Source of the DNA: PZPK01 sp963974595
Lineage (GTDB): Bacteria > Pseudomonadota > Gammaproteobacteria > Pseudomonadales > Oleiphilaceae
NCBI GenBank assembly: GCA_963974595.1
Contig: CAXBDA010000006.1
Coordinates: forward strand, 5,504 to 69,503
Direction: 5' to 3'
DNA length: 64,000 bases
Shown: piece by piece, positions 26,987 through 37,207 of the stretch
Position numbering within the stretch: position 1 is the first letter of the stretch
Layout of the letters: the number at the start of each line of letters is the position of its first letter
Made by a program: the position numbers and the translations under genes
Notes under the pieces: generated by a model
Database searches by the model: none
Told to the model about the DNA's origin: nothing
Seen by the model: only the letters and a program-made list of their open reading frames with translations

Positions 26987-28927
26987 CTATTTTTTTCTAT
27001 AGCGCTTATCCGAAACAGCTAAGATACCGCCCAAACCCATAATAAGCGAACCAAACCATATCCAGCGAATAAAGGGTTTAATCTGGATACGAACAGCCCA
27101 AGCGCCACCTTCCAGTCTTTCACCTAAAGCAACATAGAGATCTCGGGTAATACCGGGATCTATGGCTGCTTCAGTCATAGGCGTATTCTTTGCAAGATAA
27201 ATTCTTTTTTCTGGTTTTAGTGCTGCAATAAGCTTATTGGAATCTTTATCAAAGACCGAAAAATAAGCACGATCTGCAAGATAGTTAGGGCCCTCAATTT
27301 TTTCCATTGACTCAAATTTGAATATGTAATTTTGCACTTGAGCCTGATCCCCGACACTTAAACGAATATCCCGTTCGTCAGATTCTATAGAGACCATTGC
27401 CACGCCCAATAAAGTAATAGCAAAACCTATATGGCCTAACATCATTCCGTAATAAGCAGGTTTTAACCGCCTTAGGCCATAAACTAAGCCTTTACTAGAC
27501 TTCGCCTTATCTAACATATCTTTGAGCGATATCAGAACAATCCAAGAGAAAAGAAATAAACCAACAAAAGCGCCGAAATGAAACTCACTGAATGCAACAA
27601 ACGGAGTAATCAGCGCGACAAGCACGGCAATGAAAGCAACAAGACGGAGTTTTTTAATAAAATACGCTGCAGTATTGTCTTTCCAACGAGAAATAATACC
27701 AAAACCCATCATAATACTCAGGACGGACATCAAGGGTACAAACAAAGCATTAAAATATGGTGGGCCAATTGAAAGTTTTGCTCCACCAATAAAATCCAAC
27801 ACTAAAGGATAAAGGGTGCCCAGCATCACGGTTACCCAGGCAACGATAAGTAGTAAATTATTGGTTAACAGGAAGGTTTCTTTCGACAATAAAGAAAAGT
27901 GTATACGACCTCTTACCTGAGGAACTTTATATGCATACAAAGAAAGCGAACAGACTAAGGTAATCGCTAGCAAACCCAAAACAAACTGACCTCTAGCAGG
28001 ATCAGAAGCAAAGGCATGAACTGAAGTCAATACGCCTGATCTTACCAAGAATGTTCCTAGCAAACTAAGAGAAAAGCTCAGTATTGCGAGTAAAACAGTC
28101 CAACTTTTAAAGACGCCTCGCTTTTCAGTTGCCGCCAAAGAATGAATTAATGCCGCACCAACAAGCCAAGGCATAAAAGAAGCATTTTCAACGGGATCCC
28201 AAAACCACCAGCCACCCCAGCCAAGCTCGTAATACGCCCACCAACTACCTAATGCAATACCAAAGGTTAAAAAGGCCCAGGCCACTGTGGTCCAAGGGCG
28301 CGACCATTTGGCCCAAGCAGCATCAAGTTGCCCCCCCAAAAGAGCCGCGATAGCAAAAGCAAACACCACAGAAAAGCCAACATAGCCCATATAGAGCATA
28401 GGAGGATGAACAATTAAACCAAAATCTTGCAACAAAGGATTTAAGTCGGCACCATCAGAAGGAAACTGTGGTAAGAATCGATCAAATGGATTCGATGTAA
28501 GCAGAATAAAGAACAGAAAGCCAACGGCGATTAAGCCCATTACGGCTAAAACGCGTGCATAAACAATCAGAGGTAAAGACTTGCTAAAAAAGACCACAGC
28601 CAGAGTCCAGCCTGACAGAATAAGCGCCCATAATAAAAGTGACCCTTCGTGACCACCCCAAATAGCACTAATTTTGTATTGAACAGGTAATAAACTGTTA
28701 GAATGATTAGCGACGTACTGAACAGAAAAGTCATCTTGTAGAAAAGCCATACCCAAAACGATAAAGCTGATTAGAATAAAAAAGAACTGTCCACTGGCCA
28801 AGGGTTTTGCCAGTCTCATCATCAAAGAACTATTGATGGAAGCGCCAACTAACGGCAGCGTGCCAAGTAAAATACTTAGAGCAAGCCCCAGTATTAGCGC
28901 AAAATGACCTAACTCCGGGAGCATCAT
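26987..28927 (-). CDS. ccmF: Heme lyase CcmF
   Basis: A 646-residue polytopic membrane protein with about 15 hydrophobic segments. The tryptophan-rich heme-handling motif WGGWWFWDPVENASFMPWL is present, as are conserved WGGHEGSLLLWALILSGW and HPPMLYMGYVGF segments. CcmF accepts heme from holo-CcmE and attaches it to apocytochrome c with CcmH. Length is normal. Its ATG overlaps the end of ccmE by one base. Confidence 0.96.
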   Translation of the reverse strand: MMLPELGHFALILGLALSILLGTLPLVGASINSSLMMRLAKPLASGQFFFILISFIVLGMAFLQDDFSVQYVANHSNSLLPVQYKISAIWGGHEGSLLLWALILSGWTLAVVFFSKSLPLIVYARVLAVMGLIAVGFLFFILLTSNPFDRFLPQFPSDGADLNPLLQDFGLIVHPPMLYMGYVGFSVVFAFAIAALLGGQLDAAWAKWSRPWTTVAWAFLTFGIALGSWWAYYELGWGGWWFWDPVENASFMPWLVGAALIHSLAATEKRGVFKSWTVLLAILSFSLSLLGTFLVRSGVLTSVHAFASDPARGQFVLGLLAITLVCSLSLYAYKVPQVRGRIHFSLLSKETFLLTNNLLLIVAWVTVMLGTLYPLVLDFIGGAKLSIGPPYFNALFVPLMSVLSIMMGFGIISRWKDNTAAYFIKKLRLVAFIAVLVALITPFVAFSEFHFGAFVGLFLFSWIVLISLKDMLDKAKSSKGLVYGLRRLKPAYYGMMLGHIGFAITLLGVAMVSIESDERDIRLSVGDQAQVQNYIFKFESMEKIEGPNYLADRAYFSVFDKDSNKLIAALKPEKRIYLAKNTPMTEAAIDPGITRDLYVALGERLEGGAWAVRIQIKPFIRWIWFGSLIMGLGGILAVSDKRYRKK

Positions 28928-29397
28928 TATTTGTCAGCCTCTTTGTAATCTGTTGACGGGTAAGCACCTGCTTTTTCATGCTGAAGCGATTCAGCCACCT
29001 CGGGTGGCATATAGTTTTCGTCATGTTTGGCAAGAACTTCATCAGCAATAAGTACATTATCAGAATTCAACTTACCCAAGGCAACAATACCCTGCCCCTC
29101 TCTAAATAAGTCGGGCAAAATACCATTAAATTCAACTTGAATAGTGGCATTGTAATCCGTTAAAGAAAACTTATTTGCCAAGGTATTAGGGTCACGTGAA
29201 ACACTTCCTTCTACAACCATACCGCCTGCACGAATCCGAGAAGATTCTGGTGCTTCGCCTTTGGAGATTTGAGTAGGGTTATAGAATAAATTGATATTTT
29301 CACTTAAAGCATATAATGCTAAAGCCATCACGACAGAAAAACCAAAAATTAAAAATAGAATCAAAATAAGGCGTTGTTTACGTTTAGGATGCATCAT
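28927..29397 (-). CDS. ccmE: Heme chaperone CcmE
   Basis: A 156-residue protein with a single N-terminal membrane anchor (LILILFLIFGFSVVMALALYAL) and an OB-fold periplasmic domain. The covalent heme ligand is His125 in VLAKHDENYMP, with the conserved Tyr129. RAGGMVVEGSV is the usual beta segment. CcmE carries heme from CcmC to CcmF. It is 6 bp downstream of ccmD. Confidence 0.95.
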   Translation of the reverse strand: MMHPKRKQRLILILFLIFGFSVVMALALYALSENINLFYNPTQISKGEAPESSRIRAGGMVVEGSVSRDPNTLANKFSLTDYNATIQVEFNGILPDLFREGQGIVALGKLNSDNVLIADEVLAKHDENYMPPEVAESLQHEKAGAYPSTDYKEADK

Positions 29398-29403
29398 AAT
29401 TCC

Positions 29404-29613
29404 TCAGGTAATACCTGTGCTATTTTCGTTCGAACTGAGACTTCTTTGTTTTCTTCGTTGTAATTGAGATAACTCTTTTATAATACTTTTCCGTTTCATC
29501 AACGGTGCAGTCAGAGCTATAACGAAAACGCAAAGCCCCACGCCATAGGAAAGCCAGACATACAAACCATGACCTCCCATATTTATAAATGAATCAAAAC
29601 TTTCAAAATTCAT
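29404..29613 (-). CDS. ccmD: Heme exporter protein CcmD
   Basis: A 69-residue small membrane protein: FINMGGHGLYVWLSYGVGL followed by a hydrophobic helix and a basic, Arg/Lys-rich tail. The GGHGxYVW pattern and position between ccmC and ccmE identify it. CcmD helps release holo-CcmE from the CcmABC complex. Confidence 0.9.
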   Translation of the reverse strand: MNFESFDSFINMGGHGLYVWLSYGVGLCVFVIALTAPLMKRKSIIKELSQLQRRKQRSLSSNENSTGIT

Positions 29614-29674
29614 ATCACTATATACTCACATTCTTATTACGGTTAGCTTATGTAAGGCCTGCAATTATTTTTAG

Positions 29675-30412
29675 TTAGCCAGAGACTAAACGTTGAACCC
29701 ATTTCGTCTTACGCTCTCGCATTAAAATTTCATTACGCATTCTGAGCATCACAACGGCTGAAAAAAAACAATAAATACCTATTACCATAACTAGCAAAGG
29801 TATCCACATTTCAGGCACCATGGCCGGTTTTTCTGTTAACTTAAATGTGGCTGGTTGGTGTAGCGTATTCCACCATTCAACTGAATATTTAATAATGGGG
29901 ATATTAACAACACCCACGAGCACCAATATTGCGGTAGCCTTTGAAGAGAGCAGAGTGTCTTCGATAGCTGTCTGTAAGGAAATAACCCCAAAATATAAAA
30001 ATAACAACACTAACATGGCTGTAAGGCGAGCGTCCCAAACCCACCATGTCCCCCATGTTGGCTTCCCCCAAACAGCACCGGTAAAAAGCGCTAAAAATGT
30101 AAATAAAGCACCTAAGGGTGCAGCCGATGTAATAAATACATCAGCCAATTTCATTTTCCAAACTAATGAAACAAGAGCGGAAGCAGCCATCATCAAATAG
30201 CATGACTGTGCAAGAATTGCAGCAGGAACGTGCAAATAAATAATTCTAAAGCTATCGCCTTGTTGATAATCTTTAGGGGCAAAAATCAAACCCCAAATTG
30301 ACCCGATTACTAATAATGAGATACCAATAACGATAAACCATGGCAAAAACTTACCTGATATATCAAAAAACCATTTAGGAGAACCTAGTTTATGAAAAAA
30401 TATCCACTTCAT
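29675..30412 (-). CDS. ccmC: Heme transporter protein CcmC
   Basis: A 245-residue six-helix membrane protein with the tryptophan-rich motif WGTWWVWDARLT and the flanking heme-ligand histidines IYLHVPAA and NTLHQP. It binds heme at the periplasmic face and loads it onto CcmE. Located between ccmB (46 bp upstream) and ccmD. Confidence 0.95.
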   Translation of the reverse strand: MKWIFFHKLGSPKWFFDISGKFLPWFIVIGISLLVIGSIWGLIFAPKDYQQGDSFRIIYLHVPAAILAQSCYLMMAASALVSLVWKMKLADVFITSAAPLGALFTFLALFTGAVWGKPTWGTWWVWDARLTAMLVLLFLYFGVISLQTAIEDTLLSSKATAILVLVGVVNIPIIKYSVEWWNTLHQPATFKLTEKPAMVPEMWIPLLVMVIGIYCFFSAVVMLRMRNEILMRERKTKWVQRLVSG

Positions 30413-30457
30413 ATCAGTCTTTTCGTAGCCTTAATAACCGTCAGATTAAGTTTATCT

Positions 30458-31156
30458 TTAATTCGAAACACTTAGTTTAATGGCAGCAGAAGTTGCAAAA
30501 GGTGCCAAGGTGATTGCCAGCATCAATAACATACCGAGTATTGCGAAATAGCCGTTTACTGAAGCGCCATCAATGCTCGCTTGGACAGCTCCGGTGGAAA
30601 AAATTAACACCGGAATGGTTAGTGGTAACACTAACAAAGACACCAAAACGCCACTGCTGCGCAAGCTTACAGTCAATGCAGCACCAATGCCACCGATTAA
30701 GTTAATTACTGGTGTGCCCATAATTAAAGTTAATAATAAAACCGGTAGATGGTCAAAATCAAGATATAACATCACAGCAAGTAAAGGAGAAATAATGATC
30801 AATGGCAAGCCGGTTAGCGTCCAATGCACAAAGAGCTTTACTAACATTATCAAATATAATGGCTGAGCACTTAAAACCAGCTGTTCCAAGCTCCCATCCT
30901 CATAATCTTTCATAAAAAGATTATCTAAAGACAGCATACTAGATAATAAAGCACCTACCCAAACAACCCCAACAGAAGCCAGACTCAAAAATTTAGGGTC
31001 GGGGCTAACCCCCAAAGGAAAAAGAGCAATAATAATAGCAAAAAAAACTAAAGGATTAATAAATGCCTGGCGATGCCGGGACGCACCTAAATACTCTCGT
31101 ACACAAACACGCTTCAATACTTGAATCAGGTTAATATTTTGCTGCATATCTGTCAT
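30458..31156 (-). CDS. ccmB: Heme ABC exporter membrane protein CcmB
   Basis: A 232-residue membrane protein with about six helices and typical CcmB segments (NPLVFFAIIIALFPLGVSPD, then FMKDYEDGSLEQLVLS). The frame extends to 31186, but the ATG at 31156 directly follows the ccmA stop, has a GAGG ribosome binding site about 12 bp before it, and gives a normal length. CcmA and CcmB form the ATPase that drives release of holo-CcmE. Confidence 0.92.
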   Translation of the reverse strand: MTDMQQNINLIQVLKRVCVREYLGASRHRQAFINPLVFFAIIIALFPLGVSPDPKFLSLASVGVVWVGALLSSMLSLDNLFMKDYEDGSLEQLVLSAQPLYLIMLVKLFVHWTLTGLPLIIISPLLAVMLYLDFDHLPVLLLTLIMGTPVINLIGGIGAALTVSLRSSGVLVSLLVLPLTIPVLIFSTGAVQASIDGASVNGYFAILGMLLMLAITLAPFATSAAIKLSVSN

Positions 31157-31157
31157 A

Positions 31158-31793
31158 TTATTCGCTAACCTCTTCTCTAGAAGCATACATTCCTAGATCA
31201 AGGACCTGAATATCAGAAATTGAAAGTTGATGATGCGTTGTTAAGATGATGCTGACACCAGACTGCGCTTTTTGATGTAAATATGCCTCTAGTTGAGTGA
31301 CACCCTCCTTATCGATTGCTGTAAAAATCTCATCCAAGAGCCAGATTTTCGCATTACTAAGATATAAACGAGCCAGTGCTACTCGGCGCTGCTGACCTGC
31401 TGATAAGTTCCGACATAAAACATCTTCGTAACCAAATAAACCGACCGATTCAAGCGCTTTATAGAGTTCTTTTTCATGGAAAGACTGGTGTAAGCCTATT
31501 AAAAAACGAAGATTTTCAAGGGGAGTTAACGTTGGTTTAATCGCTGACTTATGACCAATAAACAACATGTCAGCATTAAATTCAATTTTTGAAGAAGAGA
31601 CCGGCAAGCCACCCCATAAAACCCCCCCCATGTAAGATGAATATAATCCTGCAAGAATCCTTAATAGAGTTGATTTACCTGCACCATTCTTCCCTTCTAA
31701 TTGGACAATTTTCCCAACTGGAAATTCATAATTGAGGTGATAAAAGAGAATACGATCATCTCTTTCACAGGTTAGATTAGAAATACTAAGCAT
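31158..31793 (-). CDS. ccmA: Heme ABC exporter ATP-binding protein CcmA
   Basis: A 211-residue ABC ATPase. Walker A GKNGAGKST is at 34-42, the signature is LSAGQQRRVALARL, and Walker B is KIWLLDEIF; the usual Asp-Glu pair is present. Size and first position in the ccm cluster identify CcmA. Nothing obvious marks the promoter; 31794-31913 is AT-rich. Confidence 0.94.
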   Translation of the reverse strand: MLSISNLTCERDDRILFYHLNYEFPVGKIVQLEGKNGAGKSTLLRILAGLYSSYMGGVLWGGLPVSSSKIEFNADMLFIGHKSAIKPTLTPLENLRFLIGLHQSFHEKELYKALESVGLFGYEDVLCRNLSAGQQRRVALARLYLSNAKIWLLDEIFTAIDKEGVTQLEAYLHQKAQSGVSIILTTHHQLSISDIQVLDLGMYASREEVSE

Positions 31794-31913
31794 GAATAGC
31801 GCACTAGTGCGTGATAAGTTATCACGTGTATGTAAATAAAATAACTAAGTAACAAGATTATAAACAAAAATAAGAAAGGATAGTGAAAAGCGATCATGAC
31901 TATTTTGTCATAA

Positions 31914-31943
31914 AAAACCCAGCAACAATACTGGGTTTTTAAA
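31914..31943. terminator. Bidirectional-looking terminator after the DUF6091 gene
   Basis: Arms AAAACCCAG (31914-31922) and CTGGGTTTT (31931-31939) enclose an 8-nt loop, with A/T runs on both sides. It follows the stop of the minus-strand DUF6091 gene and precedes the ccm operon on that strand. Confidence 0.8.
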
Positions 31944-31966
31944 TTTACACAGTTCGTGTGAATATG

Positions 31967-32962
31967 TTATTCGGGCGTTCCACATTCGGCATTTTCTGGC
32001 TCATTTGAACAACGAATCTTCCACAACATTTTAAGCGCTTTGGAATCATGAACACCTTCGGCTTTCAAGGCCATTCGAATTTCACGCTTGAATTTTGTGA
32101 TTTCTGCTTTGGTTTTTTCATCAGTCTTAATCCAGTATTTAGCAGGAATTTCAGCCTCTGCATCTTCAACCATTTTATTAATATCCGGAACTCGAGATAA
32201 AATATATTCTCTCATTCTCTGACCAAAATCGGCATCAAAACGATCTCGATGAATAATAAGCTGCATCATACCGTAAAGAAGCTTTTCATCGATGATTCCG
32301 CCATTCTCGCCAAGACCATGGTATAACTCAAACACATTATAACCAAGCGCAACCATAGGAAGAATATCTATATTACCGTTATTAAACTGGCCAGAAAAAG
32401 TGGTTAACGATGTACCAACTGGAGAAGCACCTACCATATTGGCAAGTTTCAGAGCTTGAGGGTCTTCATTTAGGATAGAAATTTTCTTACCGCTAAATTC
32501 TTCAACTGAATCAACAGTTCTATCTTTAACAAAAAGGTAAACCGAACCAACAGGCAAAGAGCCCACCATTTCATAGTTACCATTAACCAGCAAGTTACCT
32601 ACTTTAGGATTAGTTAATGCTTTTAATACGATACCCAGTTGGTCTGCATTAGTGATACCGCCGATAGCGTCAAGCGTCCCACCAAACGGCACATAAGGAC
32701 CACCAAGAATAGAGGTTAAAAATGTTCCGTCACATAAACCTGCTTTAAAATTATTTGAAGCAACCTTCTCATCTGTGTAGGCATTTAGCTCAATATCTAA
32801 ACCCCAAGCAATTGCTTTTGCCTTTAAGTCAGAGAAAAAAGTCATCGCAGGACCATTTTTCCCTACCGGGTCATACATACAGAATTTTTTAGTTTCTAGT
32901 GCTGTGGCAGACACAGAAACAGAAACAAGAACCAGAGATAATAAAAATCGACGCAGGGCCAT
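31967..32962 (-). CDS. DUF6091-type periplasmic solute-binding protein
   Basis: A 331-residue exported protein with a clear signal peptide (FLLSLVLVSVSVSATA) and the start of the mature part KKFCMYDPVGKNGPAM. The sequence has the alternating alpha/beta look of a TRAP DctP-like binding protein and fits DUF6091 (putative solute-binding). Three Cys residues are in the mature N-terminal region and C-terminus (RCSNEPENAEC), possibly disulfides. No TRAP permease genes lie beside it, so transport partners, if any, are elsewhere. The ligand is unknown. Confidence 0.65.
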   Translation of the reverse strand: MALRRFLLSLVLVSVSVSATALETKKFCMYDPVGKNGPAMTFFSDLKAKAIAWGLDIELNAYTDEKVASNNFKAGLCDGTFLTSILGGPYVPFGGTLDAIGGITNADQLGIVLKALTNPKVGNLLVNGNYEMVGSLPVGSVYLFVKDRTVDSVEEFSGKKISILNEDPQALKLANMVGASPVGTSLTTFSGQFNNGNIDILPMVALGYNVFELYHGLGENGGIIDEKLLYGMMQLIIHRDRFDADFGQRMREYILSRVPDINKMVEDAEAEIPAKYWIKTDEKTKAEITKFKREIRMALKAEGVHDSKALKMLWKIRCSNEPENAECGTPE

Positions 32963-33073
32963 GAAAAACTTCCTTTTAGATACAGGTTAAAATCGCGAGC
33001 ATAATACCAGAGAGATGTTCGAAATGAGACATAAAAACAATAACTGCGTCACAAAACAAAACCATAACTTACA

Positions 33074-34210
33074 TTAATGATTAGCATTGAAGAATACGTC
33101 TAACTCTTTAGCTTGCTTTTTTGCATCTTTGTACCCTAATTCAATCAATTCATTCATGAAATCACCATCAAATAAAAGATAGCTAGCCAGACTTATGCCA
33201 CCTTCTACAGGCTGCTTGTTAAGACCAAAAAATTGTTTAATCGGTGACGGTAACTTGTTGATATGGCGAATCGCTATTTCATCAATTGGTTTACTCGGAC
33301 TAATAAGAAGAGTGTCAATTTGACGAAGACCAAGCTCATCAGCAACTTGCTGCGGGTTGTTGGTCTTAGCTAGTAGTGTATTAATTAACTCGACCTTTTC
33401 TATATCATTCTCTACAACATCAATAAACATACCATTAATAACGTGCTCTAGAATATGAGGAAGCCTTGGCTCATGCCTAGACTCTTTTCTTATATTCTTT
33501 ATGATCTTATTTGCACTAACACCAATCACCAATATCTTACTAGCCCCCAGATGAACCGCTGGACTAAGTGGCGCCATGTTTCGGGCAACGCCATCACCAA
33601 AATACTCGCGATGAATCTTAACAGGTGGAAAAATCGTAGGGATCGCAGAGGAAGCCATCAGGTGATCCAGGGTCAACTCTGTTTTTACACCAACACGCTG
33701 ACTAGACTGCCAACCTTCTAAGTTATTTTCCCCCTGGAAAAAACTAACACTCTCCCCACTTCGATAACCACAACAGGTGACGCTGACAGCGCGAATATCC
33801 TGATGCGCAATATTATGCGTCAACTGTTTAAAATCGACTTCTTTTTTAAGGAATTTACGTAATGGAGAACTATCAAACATAGAGCCTGGCACATCAATAC
33901 CATCGCCGCTAACAAACCCCCGAACAAACTGCCCCATATTCTTGGCAAGCGACCAATAATCAGAGCGATAAACTTTGTCGGAACTTAGTTGCGCCCAAAG
34001 TGATTCGATTTTTTCGACACTGTGCCTAAATATTTCACCACCGCCTCCCAAACCTACAGCATTGAGTGCGCCAGCAGAACTACCGCATATAATAGGGAAC
34101 GGATAATCAAAACCAGGAAATTGATCAGATATCGCCTTTAATACACCTGCTTGATAAGCAGCTCTTGCTCCGCCCCCTGTTAAAATCAATCCCGCTGTCA
34201 TGAGGTACAT
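33074..34210 (-). CDS. Patatin-like phospholipase
   Basis: A 378-residue patatin-family protein. The oxyanion loop GGGARAAYQAG starts at residue 12, the nucleophile elbow is GSSAG (43-47, Ser45), and the catalytic Asp is in FGDGVARN. No signal peptide is visible, suggesting a cytoplasmic or membrane-peripheral lipase. The start could be residue 1 or Met4 (34201). Substrate is unknown. It lies alone, divergent from mutS across a 223-bp gap that holds only a 19-codon frame I do not call. Confidence 0.88.
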   Translation of the reverse strand: MYLMTAGLILTGGGARAAYQAGVLKAISDQFPGFDYPFPIICGSSAGALNAVGLGGGGEIFRHSVEKIESLWAQLSSDKVYRSDYWSLAKNMGQFVRGFVSGDGIDVPGSMFDSSPLRKFLKKEVDFKQLTHNIAHQDIRAVSVTCCGYRSGESVSFFQGENNLEGWQSSQRVGVKTELTLDHLMASSAIPTIFPPVKIHREYFGDGVARNMAPLSPAVHLGASKILVIGVSANKIIKNIRKESRHEPRLPHILEHVINGMFIDVVENDIEKVELINTLLAKTNNPQQVADELGLRQIDTLLISPSKPIDEIAIRHINKLPSPIKQFFGLNKQPVEGGISLASYLLFDGDFMNELIELGYKDAKKQAKELDVFFNANH

Positions 34211-34433
34211 CCTTTTTTATTATTATTTATGACTGAATACATTATCCTAATCATTGTGTCTGTGCATCTATTGATCGTCAACGGTTTCATTAACTTTAAG
34301 GCGCACTTATGACTAAAATCGAGGACATAAATAAAATAACATCATTTAAAGAATGCTTTTGGGCATAGTGAATTAGCAAAGCTTTTGCTATTCTCTGCAA
34401 CCTTTTCATAAATTGAATGGCAACCGTTTCATC

Positions 34434-37091
34434 ATGACAGCAACCTCTCAAACTAGCTCCAATCATACCCCGATGATGCAGCAGTTTTTCAAAATTAAAC
34501 GCGACCACCCTTCTGAATTGCTTTTTTATCGCATGGGTGATTTTTATGAAATGTTTTATGACGATGCTAAAGTTGCAGCAACTATATTAGATATCACGCT
34601 CACTGCAAGAGGAAAATCTGGCGGTGACCCAATCCCAATGGCAGGCATCCCTTTTCATGCCGCTGAAAACTATATTGCGAAGCTTGTTCGCTCGGGCCAC
34701 TCGGTCGCGGTCTGCGAACAAGTTGGCGACCCGGCCACCAGTAAAGGCCCTGTTGAACGCCAAGTTATGCGTATTGTTACGCCTGGCACGCTCACAGACG
34801 AGGCATTTCTCGACTCAAGAAAAGACAATATTCTGTGTGCTATTGGCCATGATCACGACGAAAATTTCGGCATCGCTTATTTGGACCTGAGCATTGGCCG
34901 CTTCTGCGTACTAGAAGTGAATGACTTAAATGCACTTTTGAGTGAATTACAACGTATTCGCCCTGCCGAAATACTTATCAGTGACGACTTCCCTTACGAA
35001 AGCGCCCTTGAAAACTATACAGGTATAAGACGACAGGCGCCTTGGCTTTTTGACCATGAAAGCGCTTTAGAACAATTAATCAGACAATTCAAAACAAAAG
35101 ATTTGACCGGCTACGGTTGTGAATCCATGAGTTTAGCGATTAATGCTGCTGGTTGCTTAATTCAATACGCTAAAGACACGCAACGCAATCAACTTCCGCA
35201 TATTACTTCTTTGAGCAAAGAAACCCGCAGCGAATATATTATGCTGGATGCAGCTAGTAGAAAAAATTTAGAAATAGACACTAATATTTCAGGGGAAACA
35301 AAACACACACTTGCATGGATAATGGACGCCTGTAAAACACCAATGGGTAGCAGATTGGTTAGGCGCTGGTTAAATCAACCTCTTCGAGATAAAGCGGTTA
35401 TCACTGCCCGGCAACAAGCTGTAAAGGTACTTGCAGAAAATTACAACTTCGACGCTGTTCAAGAATCCCTAAAACATATTGGCGACGTCGAGAGAATTCT
35501 ATCCAGAGTAGCACTTCGTTCGGCTCGACCTAGAGATCTTTCCAGATTAAGAGATAGCCTCGAAACACTACCAAAAATTCAAAGCAATATTAAAGGGTTT
35601 GATACCGCTAAACTAATTAAACTAAGCCAAGCAATTTCAGAACACCCTGCGTGCTGTGAGTTATTAGCAAACGCCATTATCGATAATCCACCTGCCACCA
35701 CTCGAGAAGGCGGCGTAATTGCTTTCGGCTTTGATGCAGAACTCGATGAGCTGAGAAATTTAAGTGAAAATGCTGGCCAATTCCTTGTCGATCTCGAAAC
35801 CAGAGAAAAAGAGAAGACAGGTCTTTCAAGCTTAAAAGTCGGCTATAACCGCGTACATGGTTACTATATCGAAATTAGCAGACTGCAATCGGGTGATGCG
35901 CCTACTGAATACATCAGACGACAAACCCTTAAGAATGCTGAACGCTTTATTACACCAGAACTAAAAGAATTTGAAGATAAAGCACTTAGTAGCAAGAGCC
36001 GTGCTTTAGCACGAGAAAAGGCCTTATATGAGGAAATTATTGACCACCTCAATACAATCTTTGACCCTTTACAAACAACTGCACGCGCACTGGCTGAATT
36101 GGATGTGCTCACAAATTTTGCAGAACGAGCTCAAAATCTGAATCTGTCACAACCAAACTTCTGCACTGACAATAATTTATATATTCAACAAGGGCGCCAT
36201 CTTATTGTTGAACAACTTAGCTCGGCCCCCTTTGTTCCAAATGACGTACTCCTGAATAACCAACGGAAGATGCTGATTATTACCGGCCCAAACATGGGGG
36301 GTAAGTCGACTTATATGCGCCAGATAGCGCTTATTGTCATTCTTGCGCATACTGGAAGCTTTGTGCCCGCAGAAGAAGCCATGATAGGTGAAATTGATCA
36401 AGTTTTTACCCGAATGGGCAGCGCCGATGATACCGCGAGTGGCCGATCTACCTTTATGGTTGAAATGACCGAGACCGCCAATATTTTAAACAATGCCACG
36501 GATAAAAGTCTTGTTCTTATGGATGAAGTCGGCCGGGGCACAAGCACATTTGATGGTTTATCCTTAGCTTGGTCAAGCGCGACTCATCTTGCGCAACAGC
36601 TTAATTCTTATAGTCTCTTTGCAACACATTACTTTGAAATGACCCAGCTTGCAGATGATTATGAAAATTGCATTAATGTACATTTAAATGCAACCGAACA
36701 CGAAGACAAAATAGTGTTTTTACATAACGTTCTCGAAGGTGCGGCCAATCAGAGTTATGGGCTTCAAGTTGCCAAACTGGCCGGGGTGCCTAAGACCGTT
36801 ATTGACAATGCAAAAAGCATTCTCAAAAAGCTTGAAAATCAAGGTATACAAAAAGCATCAATCTCTAATAAAGCAATTTCTTCTGAGACAAGTACCCAGA
36901 AACCTAAACTGCAAACAAGTGCTAAAGAGCTGCATAGCTCAAAGAAAATAACATTTGAAGCACACCAAAATGACTTGTTCTCTGGTTTTAACAGTGAGCT
37001 TGAATCCAAGCTAAGTGATATAAATATTGATAATTTAACACCAAGACAAGCGCTAGATGTTCTTTATCAGCTTAAGGAATTATGCAGATAA
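34434..37091 (+). CDS. mutS: DNA mismatch repair protein MutS
   Basis: An 885-residue mismatch-recognition ATPase. The N-terminal mismatch-binding Phe-x-Glu motif is FYEMFYDDA, followed by the core domains, GPNMGGKSTYMRQ (Walker A), DEVGRGTSTFDG (Walker B) and the C-terminal LTPRQALDVLYQLKEL. A TTG at 34413 opens the same frame slightly earlier, but the ATG at 34434 fits the family start. The gene is complete, with no frameshift. Next to fdxA, as in Pseudomonas. Confidence 0.97.
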   Translation: MTATSQTSSNHTPMMQQFFKIKRDHPSELLFYRMGDFYEMFYDDAKVAATILDITLTARGKSGGDPIPMAGIPFHAAENYIAKLVRSGHSVAVCEQVGDPATSKGPVERQVMRIVTPGTLTDEAFLDSRKDNILCAIGHDHDENFGIAYLDLSIGRFCVLEVNDLNALLSELQRIRPAEILISDDFPYESALENYTGIRRQAPWLFDHESALEQLIRQFKTKDLTGYGCESMSLAINAAGCLIQYAKDTQRNQLPHITSLSKETRSEYIMLDAASRKNLEIDTNISGETKHTLAWIMDACKTPMGSRLVRRWLNQPLRDKAVITARQQAVKVLAENYNFDAVQESLKHIGDVERILSRVALRSARPRDLSRLRDSLETLPKIQSNIKGFDTAKLIKLSQAISEHPACCELLANAIIDNPPATTREGGVIAFGFDAELDELRNLSENAGQFLVDLETREKEKTGLSSLKVGYNRVHGYYIEISRLQSGDAPTEYIRRQTLKNAERFITPELKEFEDKALSSKSRALAREKALYEEIIDHLNTIFDPLQTTARALAELDVLTNFAERAQNLNLSQPNFCTDNNLYIQQGRHLIVEQLSSAPFVPNDVLLNNQRKMLIITGPNMGGKSTYMRQIALIVILAHTGSFVPAEEAMIGEIDQVFTRMGSADDTASGRSTFMVEMTETANILNNATDKSLVLMDEVGRGTSTFDGLSLAWSSATHLAQQLNSYSLFATHYFEMTQLADDYENCINVHLNATEHEDKIVFLHNVLEGAANQSYGLQVAKLAGVPKTVIDNAKSILKKLENQGIQKASISNKAISSETSTQKPKLQTSAKELHSSKKITFEAHQNDLFSGFNSELESKLSDINIDNLTPRQALDVLYQLKELCR

Positions 37092-37207
37092 CCGAACCAG
37101 ACTTTACTTAGCATAATGAAATAATAGCTTTTAAACTTGAACGATTAAGTGCCAGTCATTAAAATAGTGTGTTTTAAATCCATCAACATATTGAAATGGA
37201 AAATACT

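Noticed and set aside
30458..31186. Longer ccmB start overlapping ccmA by 29 bp
   Set aside because: The ATG at 31156 lies directly after the ccmA stop with a better ribosome binding site; homology begins there.
34310..34369. 19-codon frame upstream of mutS starting at an ATG
   Set aside because: Too short, no clear ribosome binding site, no recognisable peptide family; treated as chance.
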